Shown: positions 16,903 through 27,309, counted from the stretch's first letter. The stretch: 64,000 nucleotides of DNA from Aliiglaciecola sp. 3_MG-2023 (GCF_030548205.1 NZ_JAUORV010000021.1:1-64000); one strand, 5' to 3'. Numbers and translations: made by a program. Notes: generated by a model from the sequence alone, not told the origin.

Positions 16903-18387
16903 TTAACGCTCTTTTCGCTGCACTTTGTTACTACTTTGTCTATGGACTGTTCTATTGTTCGAACTTCTACTATTCACTTTATTTGACGAATAGTTGCGGC
17001 TGCTCCTTTGTGCGCCCTGAGATTGTTTATTTGAGTAACGTTTTACCGAATTACTGTTTGAATTAGTGCGCGAGCGGTTAGCGCTGTTTGCGTTATCACG
17101 GGAAACATTATTGCTTTGGCGCTGTGCGTTACTTTTATTCGCAGAGACATTATTATTCTGCCCTTTGCTATAAGTCTTATTCTGCCCTTTGCTATAAGCC
17201 TTATTTTGGCTACTTTGCTGTGTTCCTTTCTGCGAGCGTTGCACAACTGTATTGCGCGATTGGGCAGATACTTGGCGTCTATCCGATTTATCATTGATAT
17301 TCGAATACTGCTTGGTTTTACTCGATTGCAAACGCTGTTGGGTTTGCTGCGCTTTTTTATTGGTTTTTACGGTCTTGTCATAGTTGCGCACCTTAACCGG
17401 TCTTGATTTATCCAATACACGCGTTTTGCCGCCAGTACTGATTACCCGCTTGTTGTCATTTCGATTCTGTTGACGATAGACCACTTTGGGCGTGTGGGCG
17501 TCATATCTCACCCCTCTCCTATGAGTAGGATTGTGTTGCCAGCGCTGATATTCACTTGAAGTCACTCTGCGAACACCATCATCGCGACGTCCGTAACGAT
17601 GTGGGTGATTATTAACCACTATGTAACGACTGCGCCAGTTAAAGCCACCCCAAAATAAATTGTGGCGCACAAATACTCTTGGACTCCAGTATAAACCTGC
17701 ATGTCGGTAGTAGTGAGCCGGACGATGCCAGAAAATGGGAGGATACTCGTGCCACCACCACGTACCATACACAATTCGTGTATCGTAATAAGGGACATAA
17801 ACTATTTCTGTGGAAGCAGGTTGAATAACAATATTCTCCTCTTCTTCAACCACTTCTATGTATTCACTATTCTCTAAACTGCCTTGCTCATATGCTTTGT
17901 GTCGTAAGTTCTGAACACTGGCCAACACCTGCTCTTCATTAATTAAAAAGGCATCACCTAAATCTTGTAACCAGTTTAGATCTTCGGTTATTTGTTGCAG
18001 CAATTGATGGAAAGGAACTAAGGCTTTAACACTGGGATCCCAGTCTTCTTCCGCTATGGCTTCCATCACTTCTTCTTCAGACAAAGATTGGTTCTTCTCA
18101 CGCCATCTTGCTGCTTGTACAACTTCCAGGGGATAAGTAGAGGCAACTAAAACATGTGATAACACGGTATCTGGATACAATGCGACAGGAGCAAGCATTT
18201 GGTCGAGCTCTGCCTGATCAAGTAAATAAGTACTTTGTTGTGCCGCCTCGTCAATATCGGGGTTAGCGTTTGATTCAATAACAATCACATCTTCGGGTTC
18301 TTGGGCTTGTGCAAGATTCACCGCCAAGGTCACAATGACTGATATTAACGCTAAGTACACTAACACGTACTTTGTGTTGTTTTTCAT
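16903..18387 (-). CDS. DUF3300 domain-containing exported protein
   Basis: A 494-residue protein with a signal peptide (about 1-28, ending NLAQAQ). The DUF3300 domain at about 55-200 is marked by ELDQMLAPVALYPDTVLSHV, LVASTYPLEVVQAARW, WDPSVKALVPFHQLLQQI and WLQDLGDAFL. A Trp/Tyr/His-rich stretch follows (YYDTRIVYGTWWWHEYPPIF). The C-terminal 200 residues or so are low-complexity Ser/Asn/Gln/Arg/Lys with a near-repeat YSKGQNKTYSKGQNN. The basic tail is likely disordered and may bind polyanions or cell wall; that is a guess. DUF3300 has no assigned function. It is followed by a hairpin terminator. Confidence 0.85.
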   Translation of the reverse strand: MKNNTKYVLVYLALISVIVTLAVNLAQAQEPEDVIVIESNANPDIDEAAQQSTYLLDQAELDQMLAPVALYPDTVLSHVLVASTYPLEVVQAARWREKNQSLSEEEVMEAIAEEDWDPSVKALVPFHQLLQQITEDLNWLQDLGDAFLINEEQVLASVQNLRHKAYEQGSLENSEYIEVVEEEENIVIQPASTEIVYVPYYDTRIVYGTWWWHEYPPIFWHRPAHYYRHAGLYWSPRVFVRHNLFWGGFNWRSRYIVVNNHPHRYGRRDDGVRRVTSSEYQRWQHNPTHRRGVRYDAHTPKVVYRQQNRNDNKRVISTGGKTRVLDKSRPVKVRNYDKTVKTNKKAQQTQQRLQSSKTKQYSNINDKSDRRQVSAQSRNTVVQRSQKGTQQSSQNKAYSKGQNKTYSKGQNNNVSANKSNAQRQSNNVSRDNANSANRSRTNSNSNSVKRYSNKQSQGAQRSSRNYSSNKVNSRSSNNRTVHRQSSNKVQRKER

Positions 18388-18846
18388 AGTATTCTCCTTT
18401 ATTACAGAATACTTATAGAATGGTTGTCCTTAACCTTAGCTGAACCAAATATGAAAATCTTAACTAAATTGATTCACAGCAAAGGAAATACCATGGGGCT
18501 TTCTGCTGATAAATCCCTAGGTCGTTTATGATCTCCAGTAGAATACATAATTATCACGTCGACGTTTTCCTGGATTAACGTTATTGCTGTGCAGTTATGT
18601 TCCGCGACTTAGTCACAACGACCTGACAATGTAGTTAGTGCGGGAAGTCTAGAATGAGTGTTTTAAACTTGGTGAAACCAGCGGTGTTGCGGGTGTTCAA
18701 ATGCAAAAGTAGAAAGTGTTAAAAAGCGATATATGAAAAATCAAAAAAGAGACTGAGGTCTCTTTTTGGGTGATTCTTAGGGTGCTTAGGGTGAAATAGC
18801 TGATGAGCGGTTATTATTTATTAAGCCCCTTTGTGTGGAAATGCGA
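18388..18846. other. Intergenic region between DUF3300 and ribA
   Basis: A 459-base gap. It contains the DUF3300 promoter region at the left end and the ribA terminator hairpin at 18743-18767. I see no conserved RNA fold or coding frame between them. Confidence 0.5.
18743..18767 (-). terminator. Terminator downstream of ribA
   Basis: AAAAAGAGAC-TGAG-GTCTCTTTTT is a perfect 10-base-pair stem with T runs on both strands, so it can work in either direction. It lies 80 bases after the ribA stop. Confidence 0.8.
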
Positions 18847-19500
18847 CTATGACTCGTCTTGTGACTTGTTAGGACCATTATTGAGTAAGTGTAAATCAAA
18901 TTGATGACCTAGCTTTTCAGTTTTAGTGCGCAAATAGCGCCTATTGTCTTCCGTTAATCCGTGGTCGATAGGCGTTCTGGAAACCACATTGATGCCCATT
19001 GCTGATAAAGCACCTTGTTTTTTCGGGTTGTTGGTCATTAAAGCGACATTTTTCACACCCAAGGTATCGAGCATTAATTTACAAATTGAATAGTCTCGTA
19101 GATCTGCATCGAAGCCTAAATGTTCATTGGCTTCTACTGTATCAAGGCCGCTATCTTGCAGTTTATATGCACGGATCTTATTTAACAGGCCAATACCTCG
19201 GCCTTCTTGACGAAGATACAGCAATACCCCTTTTCCCTGTTCAACAATATTTTGTAGGGCTTTTTCAAGCTGAGAGCCACAATCGCAGCGGGTACTGAAA
19301 AGGGCGTCACCGGTTAAACATTCGGAATGCACTCGGATGGGAATCGTCTCATTTTCTTGCCATTCACCAAAAGATAACGCGACGTGTTCTTGTTGCGTGG
19401 CAACTTCAACGAAACCGTGGATAGTGAATAACCCAAATTGGGTAGGAAGGGCAGCTGAACTTACAAATTCAAACTTATTAGTTGGCGTGTTTGTCACCAC
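18847..19500 (-). CDS. ribA: GTP cyclohydrolase II
   Basis: A 217-residue enzyme that converts GTP to 2,5-diamino-6-ribosylamino-4-pyrimidinone phosphate, the first committed step of riboflavin synthesis. The zinc Cys set is visible in RVHSECLTGDALFSTRCDCG (three Cys), with catalytic and GTP-binding text in LLYLRQEGRGIGLLNKIRAY and MTNNPKKQGALSAMGI. It is a stand-alone RibA without a fused RibB domain, as in enteric bacteria. It stands downstream of the GGDEF/EAL gene on the same strand with a 71-base gap. Confidence 0.96.
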   Translation of the reverse strand: MVTNTPTNKFEFVSSAALPTQFGLFTIHGFVEVATQQEHVALSFGEWQENETIPIRVHSECLTGDALFSTRCDCGSQLEKALQNIVEQGKGVLLYLRQEGRGIGLLNKIRAYKLQDSGLDTVEANEHLGFDADLRDYSICKLMLDTLGVKNVALMTNNPKKQGALSAMGINVVSRTPIDHGLTEDNRRYLRTKTEKLGHQFDLHLLNNGPNKSQDES

Positions 19501-19571
19501 TTTTGACCTTTCAAAGCTGTAATGTATTTAATAACTCACCAATATGGGCACGATTACCGACTTTACAACCG

Positions 19572-22436
19572 TTAGTCGATAGTTTTACAGTCAGTAAATT
19601 GATTTAAAGGAGCGGGTTTTGCGACGCCATAGCCTTGGGCGAAGTCTACTCCCATCTTACCCAATTCAACCATGATATCTTTTGACTCTACGAATTCTGC
19701 AACAGTATGCATGGACATCGCTTTGGCTAAATCTTTCATAGAAACCACCATCGCCATGTCGATGGGGTCGACTAATAGATCTTTAACAAAACTTCCGTCA
19801 ATTTTAAGACAGTTTACCGGTAGGTTTTTTAAATAGCTGTAGGATGAAAAACCGCTGCCGAAATCATCTAGTGCAAAGGTACAGCCCTGTTTTTTAAACG
19901 CATTAATAAAGCGTAGGGTTTCTTCCATTTTGACGATTGCCATGCTTTCGGTTATTTCAAAACAAATCTTATGATGGGGGATTTGATAGTGCTCAAATGC
20001 CTGGGTGACATGTCGTTTAAGATCATTATCGGCTAAAGAATGGCCACTGAGATTAATATTACATTGATGCAGCTGAGAAAGGTGATCAGGATGCTCAGAT
20101 AACCATTTAAAGGTGTTTTTAATCACCCATTTATCAATTTCTATGGTTAAGTTGTATCGTTCTGCTGCAGGTAAAAATGCTGCTGGTGGCACTATTTGAT
20201 CGTTCTCATCAAGCATCCGCAGCAGAATCTCATAATGGTGTCCGTCAGCGACTTTAGATAAAGGGTAATAATGTTGGTAGTAGAGTTGAAATCGATTTTG
20301 TTCAAGGGCCAGGTTTATTTGAGACACCCACTTTAATTCTGACTCATAGCGTTGCATTTTTAAGTCTTCGCTGGAGTATAAGTGTATTTGACTGCGCCCT
20401 TGTTCTTTGGCAACGTAACAGGCTGCATCTGCCATACTCATTAGTTGTTCGGGGGTTTCAATGTGGTCTTGCCATTTGGCCATGCCAATACTGATACCCA
20501 TGGTGAAAATGCGATTGTCCCAGATGAATCTGAATTCTTTAACTGCATTCAACAATTGATTCGCTATGACTGCGGCATTTTGAGCGTTTTCTGATTCTAA
20601 AATAACACCGAATTCATCCCCCCCCAACCGAGCTAGCAGCCCCCTGTTTAGCACCACATTATTTAAGGTTTGGGATAGTTCCTTAATGAGTGCATCTCCG
20701 GCTTTGTGGCCACAGGTGTCATTAACTATCTTGAATTGTTCAAGATCCATATAAAGTAGAGTGAGCTCTTGTTTTAACTGTTTAGCGCGACGAATTCCGT
20801 CTCGTAGTTTTTGTTCAAACTCTCTTCGATTATAAACCCCGGTTAACGAATCGTGCGTGGCTAAATATTCTAAGCTGATGCTCGATTGTTTCTTTTCGGT
20901 GATATCGAAAATGGAACCAAAAAAGTACTTTTCATTTTCGGTACCGGTAAGTTGCACTGAAATACAGAACCAAAATTCACTGCCGTCTCTGCGAATGCCT
21001 TTAATTTCTTTCCCTAGGGCTTTTTCGTTTTGAAAAATTTCATCCATAAGGAGATCTCGCTCATGGGGATTAGCATAGAGTACAGAGGTGTCTTTAACCT
21101 CTGATAGCATTTGATTTTCGTCACTGTATCCAAACAGTTGGCACATTGCAGGGTTGGTGGTTACCAATTTTCCGTCTTGTGTTGAGGTATAGAGTCCTTC
21201 TGCAGAATTACGGAATAGATCATAAAATTGATGGAGATTTTTAATGGCGGTTTGTTGTTGAACTTGTTTAACAAATGAAAGGGCTTTTTCGTGACTTTCT
21301 ATGGCAACTGCTATTAACAACACGCCGGACATTACAATTAAAGATAATATTAATACAGTGTCATTTTCTAGGGCTTTTCCAGATAAGTAATAACTTACTT
21401 CGGACATTAACGTTGCACTAATAATTAACCAACCTAGGGCATATAGCCCATTCGGTGTCGCTTGTTTTCTATCATGGTAAATAAGGGCTAATAAAAGGTG
21501 GAGCAAAACTGCTGCTGCGGTTAACGCCGAAGCTACCACTAATTGTAAATAACTATTTAGAAGTGGTGCTATAACTAGCATTGAGATAGCCATTAGATAC
21601 GATATATAACGCCAATAAAATGGAATGCGCTGCAGCAGAGCATGACAAACTTTTGCTGCAGAAAAGATGACAATTGCCACAATGACACAACTAATTTGTG
21701 ACGTATAGGCTCCTAGTCCAGTGAATTGACTGACAATTCCCTGAATGTTTAAGAACAATAATAATAGGCCGGCATTAGTCACAGAAAACCAGAAGCGGAT
21801 AGGGCTTCTAAGCAGTATGTAAGTGACTAGGAAGTAAAAAAATAGGATGGCCAGTGCGCCACCGACTACGCCAATAAACGCCAAATTAAACTGTTCTTTG
21901 GCAATGAACGCCGAGTCGGTCCACAGGTCAATTGTATAGACAGAAGGGCCGTCATCTTGAATGCGTAAGTAAATATTAACACTCTGATTTGCGCCTAAAG
22001 ATAGGGGAAGAACAAAATTTCTGTGGTTATAAGGGCGAGTGGATAAATCACGCTTTGCACCCACTAAATAGGTCTCTAAGAGTCGATTTTTATCGTCCAG
22101 AACATAGGCATCTAGATAGTCGATAGAAGGGTTACTAACCACTAACATATATTGTTGATCAATACTGTCTTGATGGACTAATGAAAAGCGCTGCCACAAG
22201 GCCTGATTATCAATTAATGGGGTTGTGTCAATGGCATTTGACCAGCCTTCTAGCACTTGAACCTGAGATAATTGTGCGCGCTTATTAGTGCGTTTCAATT
22301 CGGTTTTAGCATTCACTAAAACATGTCCCACTTCCGCATCTAGGATGAGTGTTGGCATGGGATCAGTTTGTTGTGCAAAACCTACGAAGCTTAACAACAG
22401 CATGCATAGGAGACCGACAATTTTCACGTTAAACAA
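19572..22436 (-). CDS. 7TMR-DISM receptor with PAS, GGDEF and EAL domains
   Basis: A 954-residue membrane signalling protein for cyclic di-GMP. Order: signal peptide (1-21), extracellular 7TMR-DISM sensor (about 30-175, with WQRFSLVHQ and DAYVLDDKNRLLE), seven hydrophobic helices (about 180-385), PAS (about 395-515, SAEGLYTSTQDGKLVTTNP), GGDEF (about 525-685, intact LGGDEFGVI), and EAL (about 695-945). In the EAL domain the first motif reads EIL (YEILLRM). The other catalytic positions (NINLSGH, EITESMAI, LDDFGSGFSSY, LKIDGSFV, VAEFVE) are present, so both activities look possible. DISM sensors often bind carbohydrate or peptidoglycan-derived ligands; the ligand here is unknown. Confidence 0.92.
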   Translation of the reverse strand: MFNVKIVGLLCMLLLSFVGFAQQTDPMPTLILDAEVGHVLVNAKTELKRTNKRAQLSQVQVLEGWSNAIDTTPLIDNQALWQRFSLVHQDSIDQQYMLVVSNPSIDYLDAYVLDDKNRLLETYLVGAKRDLSTRPYNHRNFVLPLSLGANQSVNIYLRIQDDGPSVYTIDLWTDSAFIAKEQFNLAFIGVVGGALAILFFYFLVTYILLRSPIRFWFSVTNAGLLLLFLNIQGIVSQFTGLGAYTSQISCVIVAIVIFSAAKVCHALLQRIPFYWRYISYLMAISMLVIAPLLNSYLQLVVASALTAAAVLLHLLLALIYHDRKQATPNGLYALGWLIISATLMSEVSYYLSGKALENDTVLILSLIVMSGVLLIAVAIESHEKALSFVKQVQQQTAIKNLHQFYDLFRNSAEGLYTSTQDGKLVTTNPAMCQLFGYSDENQMLSEVKDTSVLYANPHERDLLMDEIFQNEKALGKEIKGIRRDGSEFWFCISVQLTGTENEKYFFGSIFDITEKKQSSISLEYLATHDSLTGVYNRREFEQKLRDGIRRAKQLKQELTLLYMDLEQFKIVNDTCGHKAGDALIKELSQTLNNVVLNRGLLARLGGDEFGVILESENAQNAAVIANQLLNAVKEFRFIWDNRIFTMGISIGMAKWQDHIETPEQLMSMADAACYVAKEQGRSQIHLYSSEDLKMQRYESELKWVSQINLALEQNRFQLYYQHYYPLSKVADGHHYEILLRMLDENDQIVPPAAFLPAAERYNLTIEIDKWVIKNTFKWLSEHPDHLSQLHQCNINLSGHSLADNDLKRHVTQAFEHYQIPHHKICFEITESMAIVKMEETLRFINAFKKQGCTFALDDFGSGFSSYSYLKNLPVNCLKIDGSFVKDLLVDPIDMAMVVSMKDLAKAMSMHTVAEFVESKDIMVELGKMGVDFAQGYGVAKPAPLNQFTDCKTID

Positions 22437-22508
22437 CCATATGAACTAATTTACCTTAAATCTGATACCAAAAATGAACGAGCTGATTCTAGTATTTGAA
22501 ACGCTATA

Positions 22509-22811
22509 TTATTGAATTTTATCTAGTTTAGCTAATAGTTTAGACAAACTATTGATTTCCGCAAACCCGGTAACTTCAATCCATATTGCCTCACAAGTAG
22601 CGTCATAACAAAGTAAAAATGTATCTTGTTCCAAAACAAACTGGATTTGAGCGCGGTCTGCCCCTTCGCTTATATCTGAAACTTTGGCGTCAATTTTATC
22701 TAACCAAACTTTTGCATTTTCCATGACCTCAGCTTGAGTGGGGAAAGAATCACAAATCAAAATGATAGTTGACTCTGTTAGTCGCCAGTTATTGTGGCTT
22801 AACTTGAGCAT
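22509..22811 (-). CDS. DUF3630-like small protein
   Basis: A 100-residue soluble protein (MLKLSHNNWRLTESTIILIC at the start, and AQIQFVLEQDTFLLCYDATC in the middle). It resembles the DUF3630 family of Alteromonadales and Vibrionales, which has no known function. I base this on overall pattern and length. Its start overlaps the last 13 bases of selO, so translation is probably coupled and the two products may be used together. Confidence 0.65.
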   Translation of the reverse strand: MLKLSHNNWRLTESTIILICDSFPTQAEVMENAKVWLDKIDAKVSDISEGADRAQIQFVLEQDTFLLCYDATCEAIWIEVTGFAEINSLSKLLAKLDKIQ

Positions 22812-24235
22812 GAGATTTCCATAGATTTCCCCCAGTCTGGCGGTGTTTGTGCGTAGTGTTCAAACTCAGGTTGTTCATCAAAAGGGTTGGAAAGTACTTT
22901 AAGTAAGCGCTTGCACTCTTCAAAGCTACCGTTTTCCGCCTCATTGATGGCGTTTTGCGCTAAGTAATTTCGCAAAATAAATTTTGGGTTAGCTTCTCTC
23001 ATGGTAACTAAACGTTCGTTTTTGGGTAAAGATTCTTCTGCTACACGAGCCATATAAGCTTGATACCAAACTTGGGCTTGTTCGCGGTCTATGAAATGAT
23101 CTGTTAGTTTGCTTTGGCTTAAGTTTTCATCACAAAGTAAGCGGAAGCTTTGGGTGTAATCGCGCTTGTCTTGGGCGAGTAATGCAAGCCATTGATTAAC
23201 CAACTTCATGTCATCGTTTGTGACTTTTTTGAATCCGAATTTTGCTCCCATCAATTCAGCGTAGTGAATTTGTAAACGTGTTTCGTATTGGGTGAGGGCT
23301 TGTTTGATCTGCTCAATGGATATATAAGGGGTAAACGCATGAGCTAATGCATTTAAATTCCATAATGCCACACCAGGTTGTTGATCGAAGGCATAGCGTC
23401 CATTGTGGTCGGAATGATTACAAATATATTCAGGATCAAATGTGTCTAAAAAGGCGTAGGGGCCGAAATCGAACGTGATTCCGTGGATGGACATATTATC
23501 GGTATTCATTACCCCGTGACAAAAACCAAAAGCTTGCCATTTGGCAATTAAGTCTGCAGTACTTAACACAATCTGTTCTAGCATAGAGTAATGGGGATTT
23601 TCGTGGTTGATACACCACGGATAATGTTTCTGTAATGTGTAAGTAAAAAGTTTGTCGAGCTTATCTAATTGTTTAGTTTGATAAAAGTATTCAAAATGGC
23701 CAAAACGAATATGGCTTTGACAGGCTCTTATTAACATTGCGCCGGTTTCTGGCTGTTCACGATAGACGGTTTCTTTACTGGCAATTAAACACAGGGCCCG
23801 TGAGGTTGGGATGCCTAAACTATGCAGAGCTTCACTTGCTAAATATTCTCGTATTGTTGACCTTAGTACCGCGCGTCCGTCGCCAAAGCGTGAATAGGGG
23901 GTTTTACCTGCCCCTTTCAAATGTAGATCCCAAGATCTTTGCTTTTGGGTAACGACTTCGGCTAACAACACTCCTCTTCCGTCACCGAGATCTGGGTTCC
24001 ATCCGCCAAATTGGTGGCCGCCGTATTTTTGCGCAACGGCATTGAGATTGAAATAACCATCCGCTTTGAACAAGGCGTCAAATAGGGTCTCAGGTTGAGA
24101 AAATTCGTTCTTAAGTTCTATGTCTTCTGCTAATTGCTCGTTATATAATGCTAACTCTGGCTCAAGTAACGGTGAAATTCTGACTTGGCTTACCATGTCG
24201 GATAATTTTTGTGCGTAAGAATGATCGAAATGCAC
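22799..24235 (-). CDS. selO: Protein adenylyltransferase SelO
   Basis: A 478-residue pseudokinase that transfers AMP from ATP to Ser/Thr/Tyr of proteins and is linked to redox stress in E. coli. Family marks are QKYGGHQFGGWNPDLGDGRG, LKGAGKTPYSRFGDGRAVLR, REYLASEALHSLGIPT, FCHGVMNTDNMSIHG (catalytic region) and TFDFGPYAFLD. The C-terminus ends SCSS; the Cys there corresponds to the selenocysteine position of eukaryotic SelO and to the redox Cys of the bacterial enzyme. Length matches the family. It is divergent from the cytochrome gene and overlaps the DUF3630 gene downstream. Confidence 0.95.
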   Translation of the reverse strand: MHFDHSYAQKLSDMVSQVRISPLLEPELALYNEQLAEDIELKNEFSQPETLFDALFKADGYFNLNAVAQKYGGHQFGGWNPDLGDGRGVLLAEVVTQKQRSWDLHLKGAGKTPYSRFGDGRAVLRSTIREYLASEALHSLGIPTSRALCLIASKETVYREQPETGAMLIRACQSHIRFGHFEYFYQTKQLDKLDKLFTYTLQKHYPWCINHENPHYSMLEQIVLSTADLIAKWQAFGFCHGVMNTDNMSIHGITFDFGPYAFLDTFDPEYICNHSDHNGRYAFDQQPGVALWNLNALAHAFTPYISIEQIKQALTQYETRLQIHYAELMGAKFGFKKVTNDDMKLVNQWLALLAQDKRDYTQSFRLLCDENLSQSKLTDHFIDREQAQVWYQAYMARVAEESLPKNERLVTMREANPKFILRNYLAQNAINEAENGSFEECKRLLKVLSNPFDEQPEFEHYAQTPPDWGKSMEISCSS

Positions 24236-24354
24236 GTTTGCGCCTTATTAGTATTAATCCAAGGTATAGTTTATCCTGACAATGGGCTATCTTGATACCC
24301 TTGTTCTGAAAAACGATTTTGGAACCCATATTCAATTATTGTGAGGTTAGTAAC

Positions 24355-24675
24355 ATGAATTTAAAACCTATAGCACTTCTTGCTACGTTGCTTGCTGGTA
24401 GTGCCTTGTGTGCCCCTGCATTTGCTGGAGACGCAGAGAAAGGCAAAGCTAAATCTGCCACTTGTGCTGCGTGTCACGGTTCTAACGGGATTTCTATGAT
24501 CCCCATGTACCCGAATTTAGCAGGTCAGAAAGAGCAATATTTAGTTTTGCAAATGAAAGCTTTTCGCAGTGGTGAACGTAACAACATGGTAATGGCACCT
24601 ATGGCTAAAGGGTTAAGCGATGAAGACATTGCTGATTTAGCCGCTTATTTCGCAAGTTTGAATCCCGCAGGCTAG
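24355..24675 (+). CDS. Class I c-type cytochrome (c553/c4-like)
   Basis: A 106-residue periplasmic monoheme cytochrome. I choose ATG 24355, which has GAGG eight bases upstream and gives a clean signal peptide ([20 protein letters not shown], cleavage near AFAG); the frame is open further upstream. The heme site is CAACH at about residues 37-41 and the likely axial Met is in [37 protein letters not shown] is typical of the c4/c553 group. It carries electrons between periplasmic complexes; the partner is not in the window. A terminator follows. Confidence 0.9.
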   Translation: MNLKPIALLATLLAGSALCAPAFAGDAEKGKAKSATCAACHGSNGISMIPMYPNLAGQKEQYLVLQMKAFRSGERNNMVMAPMAKGLSDEDIADLAAYFASLNPAG

Positions 24676-24695
24676 ATTATTGATACAGCTTCAAC

Positions 24696-24719
24696 ACAGG
24701 GGGATGTTCCTCCTGTTTT
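24696..24719 (+). terminator. Terminator of the cytochrome gene
   Basis: ACAGGGGGA-TGT-TCCTCCTGT followed by TTTTG, 20 bases past the stop codon. One G-U pair is needed in the stem. Confidence 0.8.
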
Positions 24720-24799
24720 GTTGTGCTGAATTCTTCAATTTATCGATCTTTTTCAATTAAGTAACGTATCTACTGAAATTAACCGAATAGAGATTTCTT

Positions 24800-25462
24800 A
24801 TGATCGTTGTACATCACCTCAATAATTCCCGCTCCCAACGTATTTTATGGTTATTAGAGGAGCTAGAATTAGATTATCAGATTAAGCATTACAAGCGTGA
24901 TGCGCAGACTAATCTTGCACCTTCGACCTTAAAATTAGTTCACCCTTTGGGTAAGTCCCCCATAATAACCGATGGTGACGTGACGGTCGCAGAATCAGGG
25001 GCAATTATAGAATATCTAATTGAGCGTTATGGCGCTCACTTGAAACCGAAAGCGGACTCAGAAGCCCTTAGGCAATACCAGTATTGGTTACATTTTGCAG
25101 AAGGTACTTTAATGCCACCCATGGTTGCCAAATTGGTATTTGACAAGGTTCGCGCTAATGCTAAGCCCTTCTTTGTGAAAATGATTGCCAACAAAATTGC
25201 TGATAAGGTGATGGATGGTTATTACATGCCAATAATTTCAGCTAATTTAGAGTATGTGAATACTCACTTAAAAAATAACTTGTGGTTCGCGGGTGATGAG
25301 CTTTCCGGAGCTGACTTCCAAATGAGCTTTCCATTGGAAGCCAATTACTCGAGAGGGGGAGGCAAACAACACGCAGCCATTGCTGCCTATGTGCAAAAAA
25401 TTCATCGACGTGACGCCTACAAACGTGCGTTGGACAAAGGCGGAGAATACGCCTACGCCTAA
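24800..25462 (+). CDS. Glutathione S-transferase family protein
   Basis: A 220-residue soluble enzyme. The thioredoxin-fold N-terminal domain has VHHLNNSRSQRILWLLEELE (Ser near residue 10 is the usual activating residue), a cis-Pro segment HPLGKSPIITDGDV, and the glutathione-binding VAESGAIIEYLIERYG. The helical C-terminal domain has LWFAGDELSGADFQMSFPLE. It is like the small beta/theta-type GSTs of proteobacteria. The substrate is unknown. It converges with recQ, 17 bases apart. Confidence 0.9.
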   Translation: MIVVHHLNNSRSQRILWLLEELELDYQIKHYKRDAQTNLAPSTLKLVHPLGKSPIITDGDVTVAESGAIIEYLIERYGAHLKPKADSEALRQYQYWLHFAEGTLMPPMVAKLVFDKVRANAKPFFVKMIANKIADKVMDGYYMPIISANLEYVNTHLKNNLWFAGDELSGADFQMSFPLEANYSRGGGKQHAAIAAYVQKIHRRDAYKRALDKGGEYAYA

Positions 25463-25479
25463 ATGTTGTTTGAAGGCAG

Positions 25480-27309
25480 CTAACTAGCGTTGGCATGTTG
25501 GGATATCAGCGCTAAAAACCTTTCCCCATAACGTTCTAGTTTGGTGTTTCCGACACCACTTATCTGTAAAAATTGAGATGGATTTTCGGGTAGTGATTCC
25601 GCCATATCCGCTAAGCTGGCATCACTGAACACTACGAAAGGTGGTACTTCGTCTTGTTCCGCGATGGTTTTGCGTAAATGTTTTAATTTGGCAAACAATG
25701 CTCTGTCATAATACCGCTTATCATTTTTACTTGTTTTGGATCTTTCTAGTGCGAGGCGAGGCACCGCTAGTGTCACTATCACTTCAGACTTTAATATGGG
25801 TCTGGCGGCTTCGGTGAGTTTTAAGTTCGCGTTTTGGGTGATATCGATTCTGATCAATCCTTGATGAATGAGTTGGCTTATAACATTATGCCAATAGGCT
25901 TCAGATTGATCTTTTCCTATTCCATGGGTCGGTAATTTGTCGTGTTGTTGTTCGACTATTCGTTTATGGCTTTTGCCACGCAACACGTCGATAACGTATT
26001 GCGTTGTAACAGTTTGACCTAGTCTAAATATGCATGAGAGTACTTTTTGCGCTTGAATGGTGCCGTCAAATCGTTTCGGTGGATCGATACAGATATCACA
26101 GTTGTTGCAATGGGCTCCACTGTACTCTGAAAAATAATTGAGTAAGACTTGGCGTCGACAGGTTTGTGCGTCGGCAAAGGCTTCCATGGCTGCAAACTTT
26201 TGTAACTCCACATCGTGACGTTCAGTATTTTCACCCATACTTATCCATTGACGAATGCGAGCAGCGTCTTTTTCATCGTATAGCAGTAAAGCTTCTGCTG
26301 GCATGCCATCGCGTCCGGCACGCCCAGTTTCCTGGTAGTAGGACTCAACACTGCGGGGTAAATCGAAATGCACTACATAACGGACATTGGATTTGTTAAT
26401 ACCCATTCCAAAAGCAACAGTAGCGACTATGACGTCAACATTATCTTGGATGAAATCACGTTGAATTTTATCGCGTATTTCTGGCTCTAAGCCGGCGTGG
26501 TATCCGGCACTATTGATGCCTTGTTTGGCTAATTTAAAGCTAAGTTCATCGACTTTCGCTCGACTATTGCAATAAACAATCCCGCTGCCTTCTTGGCTTT
26601 TCACATACTGAATGAGCTGTTCTACAGCTTTGTACTTGGAAAGCAGATTGTAGCGTATGTTGGGGCGGTCAAAGCTACTTCTAAACACGAATGGGTTGTG
26701 CAAATTTAATTGTTGAGAGATATCGGCTCGGGTTGCGACGTCGGCAGTTGCGGTGAGGCCCATAACGGTGGTGTTGGGAAAGTGCTTTTTTAATTGACCT
26801 AGTAGTCGATAGTCTTGTCTGAAATCGTGTCCCCAGTGAGACACACAATGGGCTTCATCTACTGCAATTAAACTTAAATTTAGGGTGTGCAGGCGGTCGA
26901 TAAATTCCAGTTGCATAAGTCTTTCGGGGGCAACGTAAAGTAACTTAAATTTACCGTCTTGCAGTTGTCGGTAGATATTAATTAACTGTTCTCGGGGAAT
27001 AGACGAGTTAATGTAGGTTGCAGCAACGCCTGAGGCGGTCAATGCATCTACTTGGTCTTTCATTAAAGAAATAAGTGGCGATACAACAACGGTTAAGCCG
27101 GGCAGAAGCAACGCGGGAATTTGATAGCAAAGTGATTTTCCACCACCTGTGGGCATCAACACTAGGGAATCACGTCCGTTCAAGACCTGATCGATGATTT
27201 GTAGTTGCCCATCCCTGAAATTGTCATAACCGAAAACATCTTTTAGCACTTTTATGGCTGGTGCTTCAAAATCTTGGTTCGTTAATGGGGCGCTAATGGC
27301 AGTAGACAA
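25480..27309 (-). CDS. recQ: ATP-dependent DNA helicase RecQ
   Basis: A 609-residue 3'-5' helicase of the RecF pathway. Walker A is [17 protein letters not shown] (near residue 55), motif II is [15 protein letters not shown], motif VI is [15 protein letters not shown]. The zinc-binding Cys residues are in [10 protein letters not shown] and [12 protein letters not shown], a winged-helix region follows, and the C-terminal HRDC domain (about 530-605) is present. Length equals E. coli RecQ. It is divergent from the YigI-like thioesterase gene, as expected from the recQ-pldA-yigI-rarD region of enteric bacteria, but pldA is absent here. Confidence 0.97.
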   Translation of the reverse strand: MSTAISAPLTNQDFEAPAIKVLKDVFGYDNFRDGQLQIIDQVLNGRDSLVLMPTGGGKSLCYQIPALLLPGLTVVVSPLISLMKDQVDALTASGVAATYINSSIPREQLINIYRQLQDGKFKLLYVAPERLMQLEFIDRLHTLNLSLIAVDEAHCVSHWGHDFRQDYRLLGQLKKHFPNTTVMGLTATADVATRADISQQLNLHNPFVFRSSFDRPNIRYNLLSKYKAVEQLIQYVKSQEGSGIVYCNSRAKVDELSFKLAKQGINSAGYHAGLEPEIRDKIQRDFIQDNVDVIVATVAFGMGINKSNVRYVVHFDLPRSVESYYQETGRAGRDGMPAEALLLYDEKDAARIRQWISMGENTERHDVELQKFAAMEAFADAQTCRRQVLLNYFSEYSGAHCNNCDICIDPPKRFDGTIQAQKVLSCIFRLGQTVTTQYVIDVLRGKSHKRIVEQQHDKLPTHGIGKDQSEAYWHNVISQLIHQGLIRIDITQNANLKLTEAARPILKSEVIVTLAVPRLALERSKTSKNDKRYYDRALFAKLKHLRKTIAEQDEVPPFVVFSDASLADMAESLPENPSQFLQISGVGNTKLERYGERFLALISQHANAS

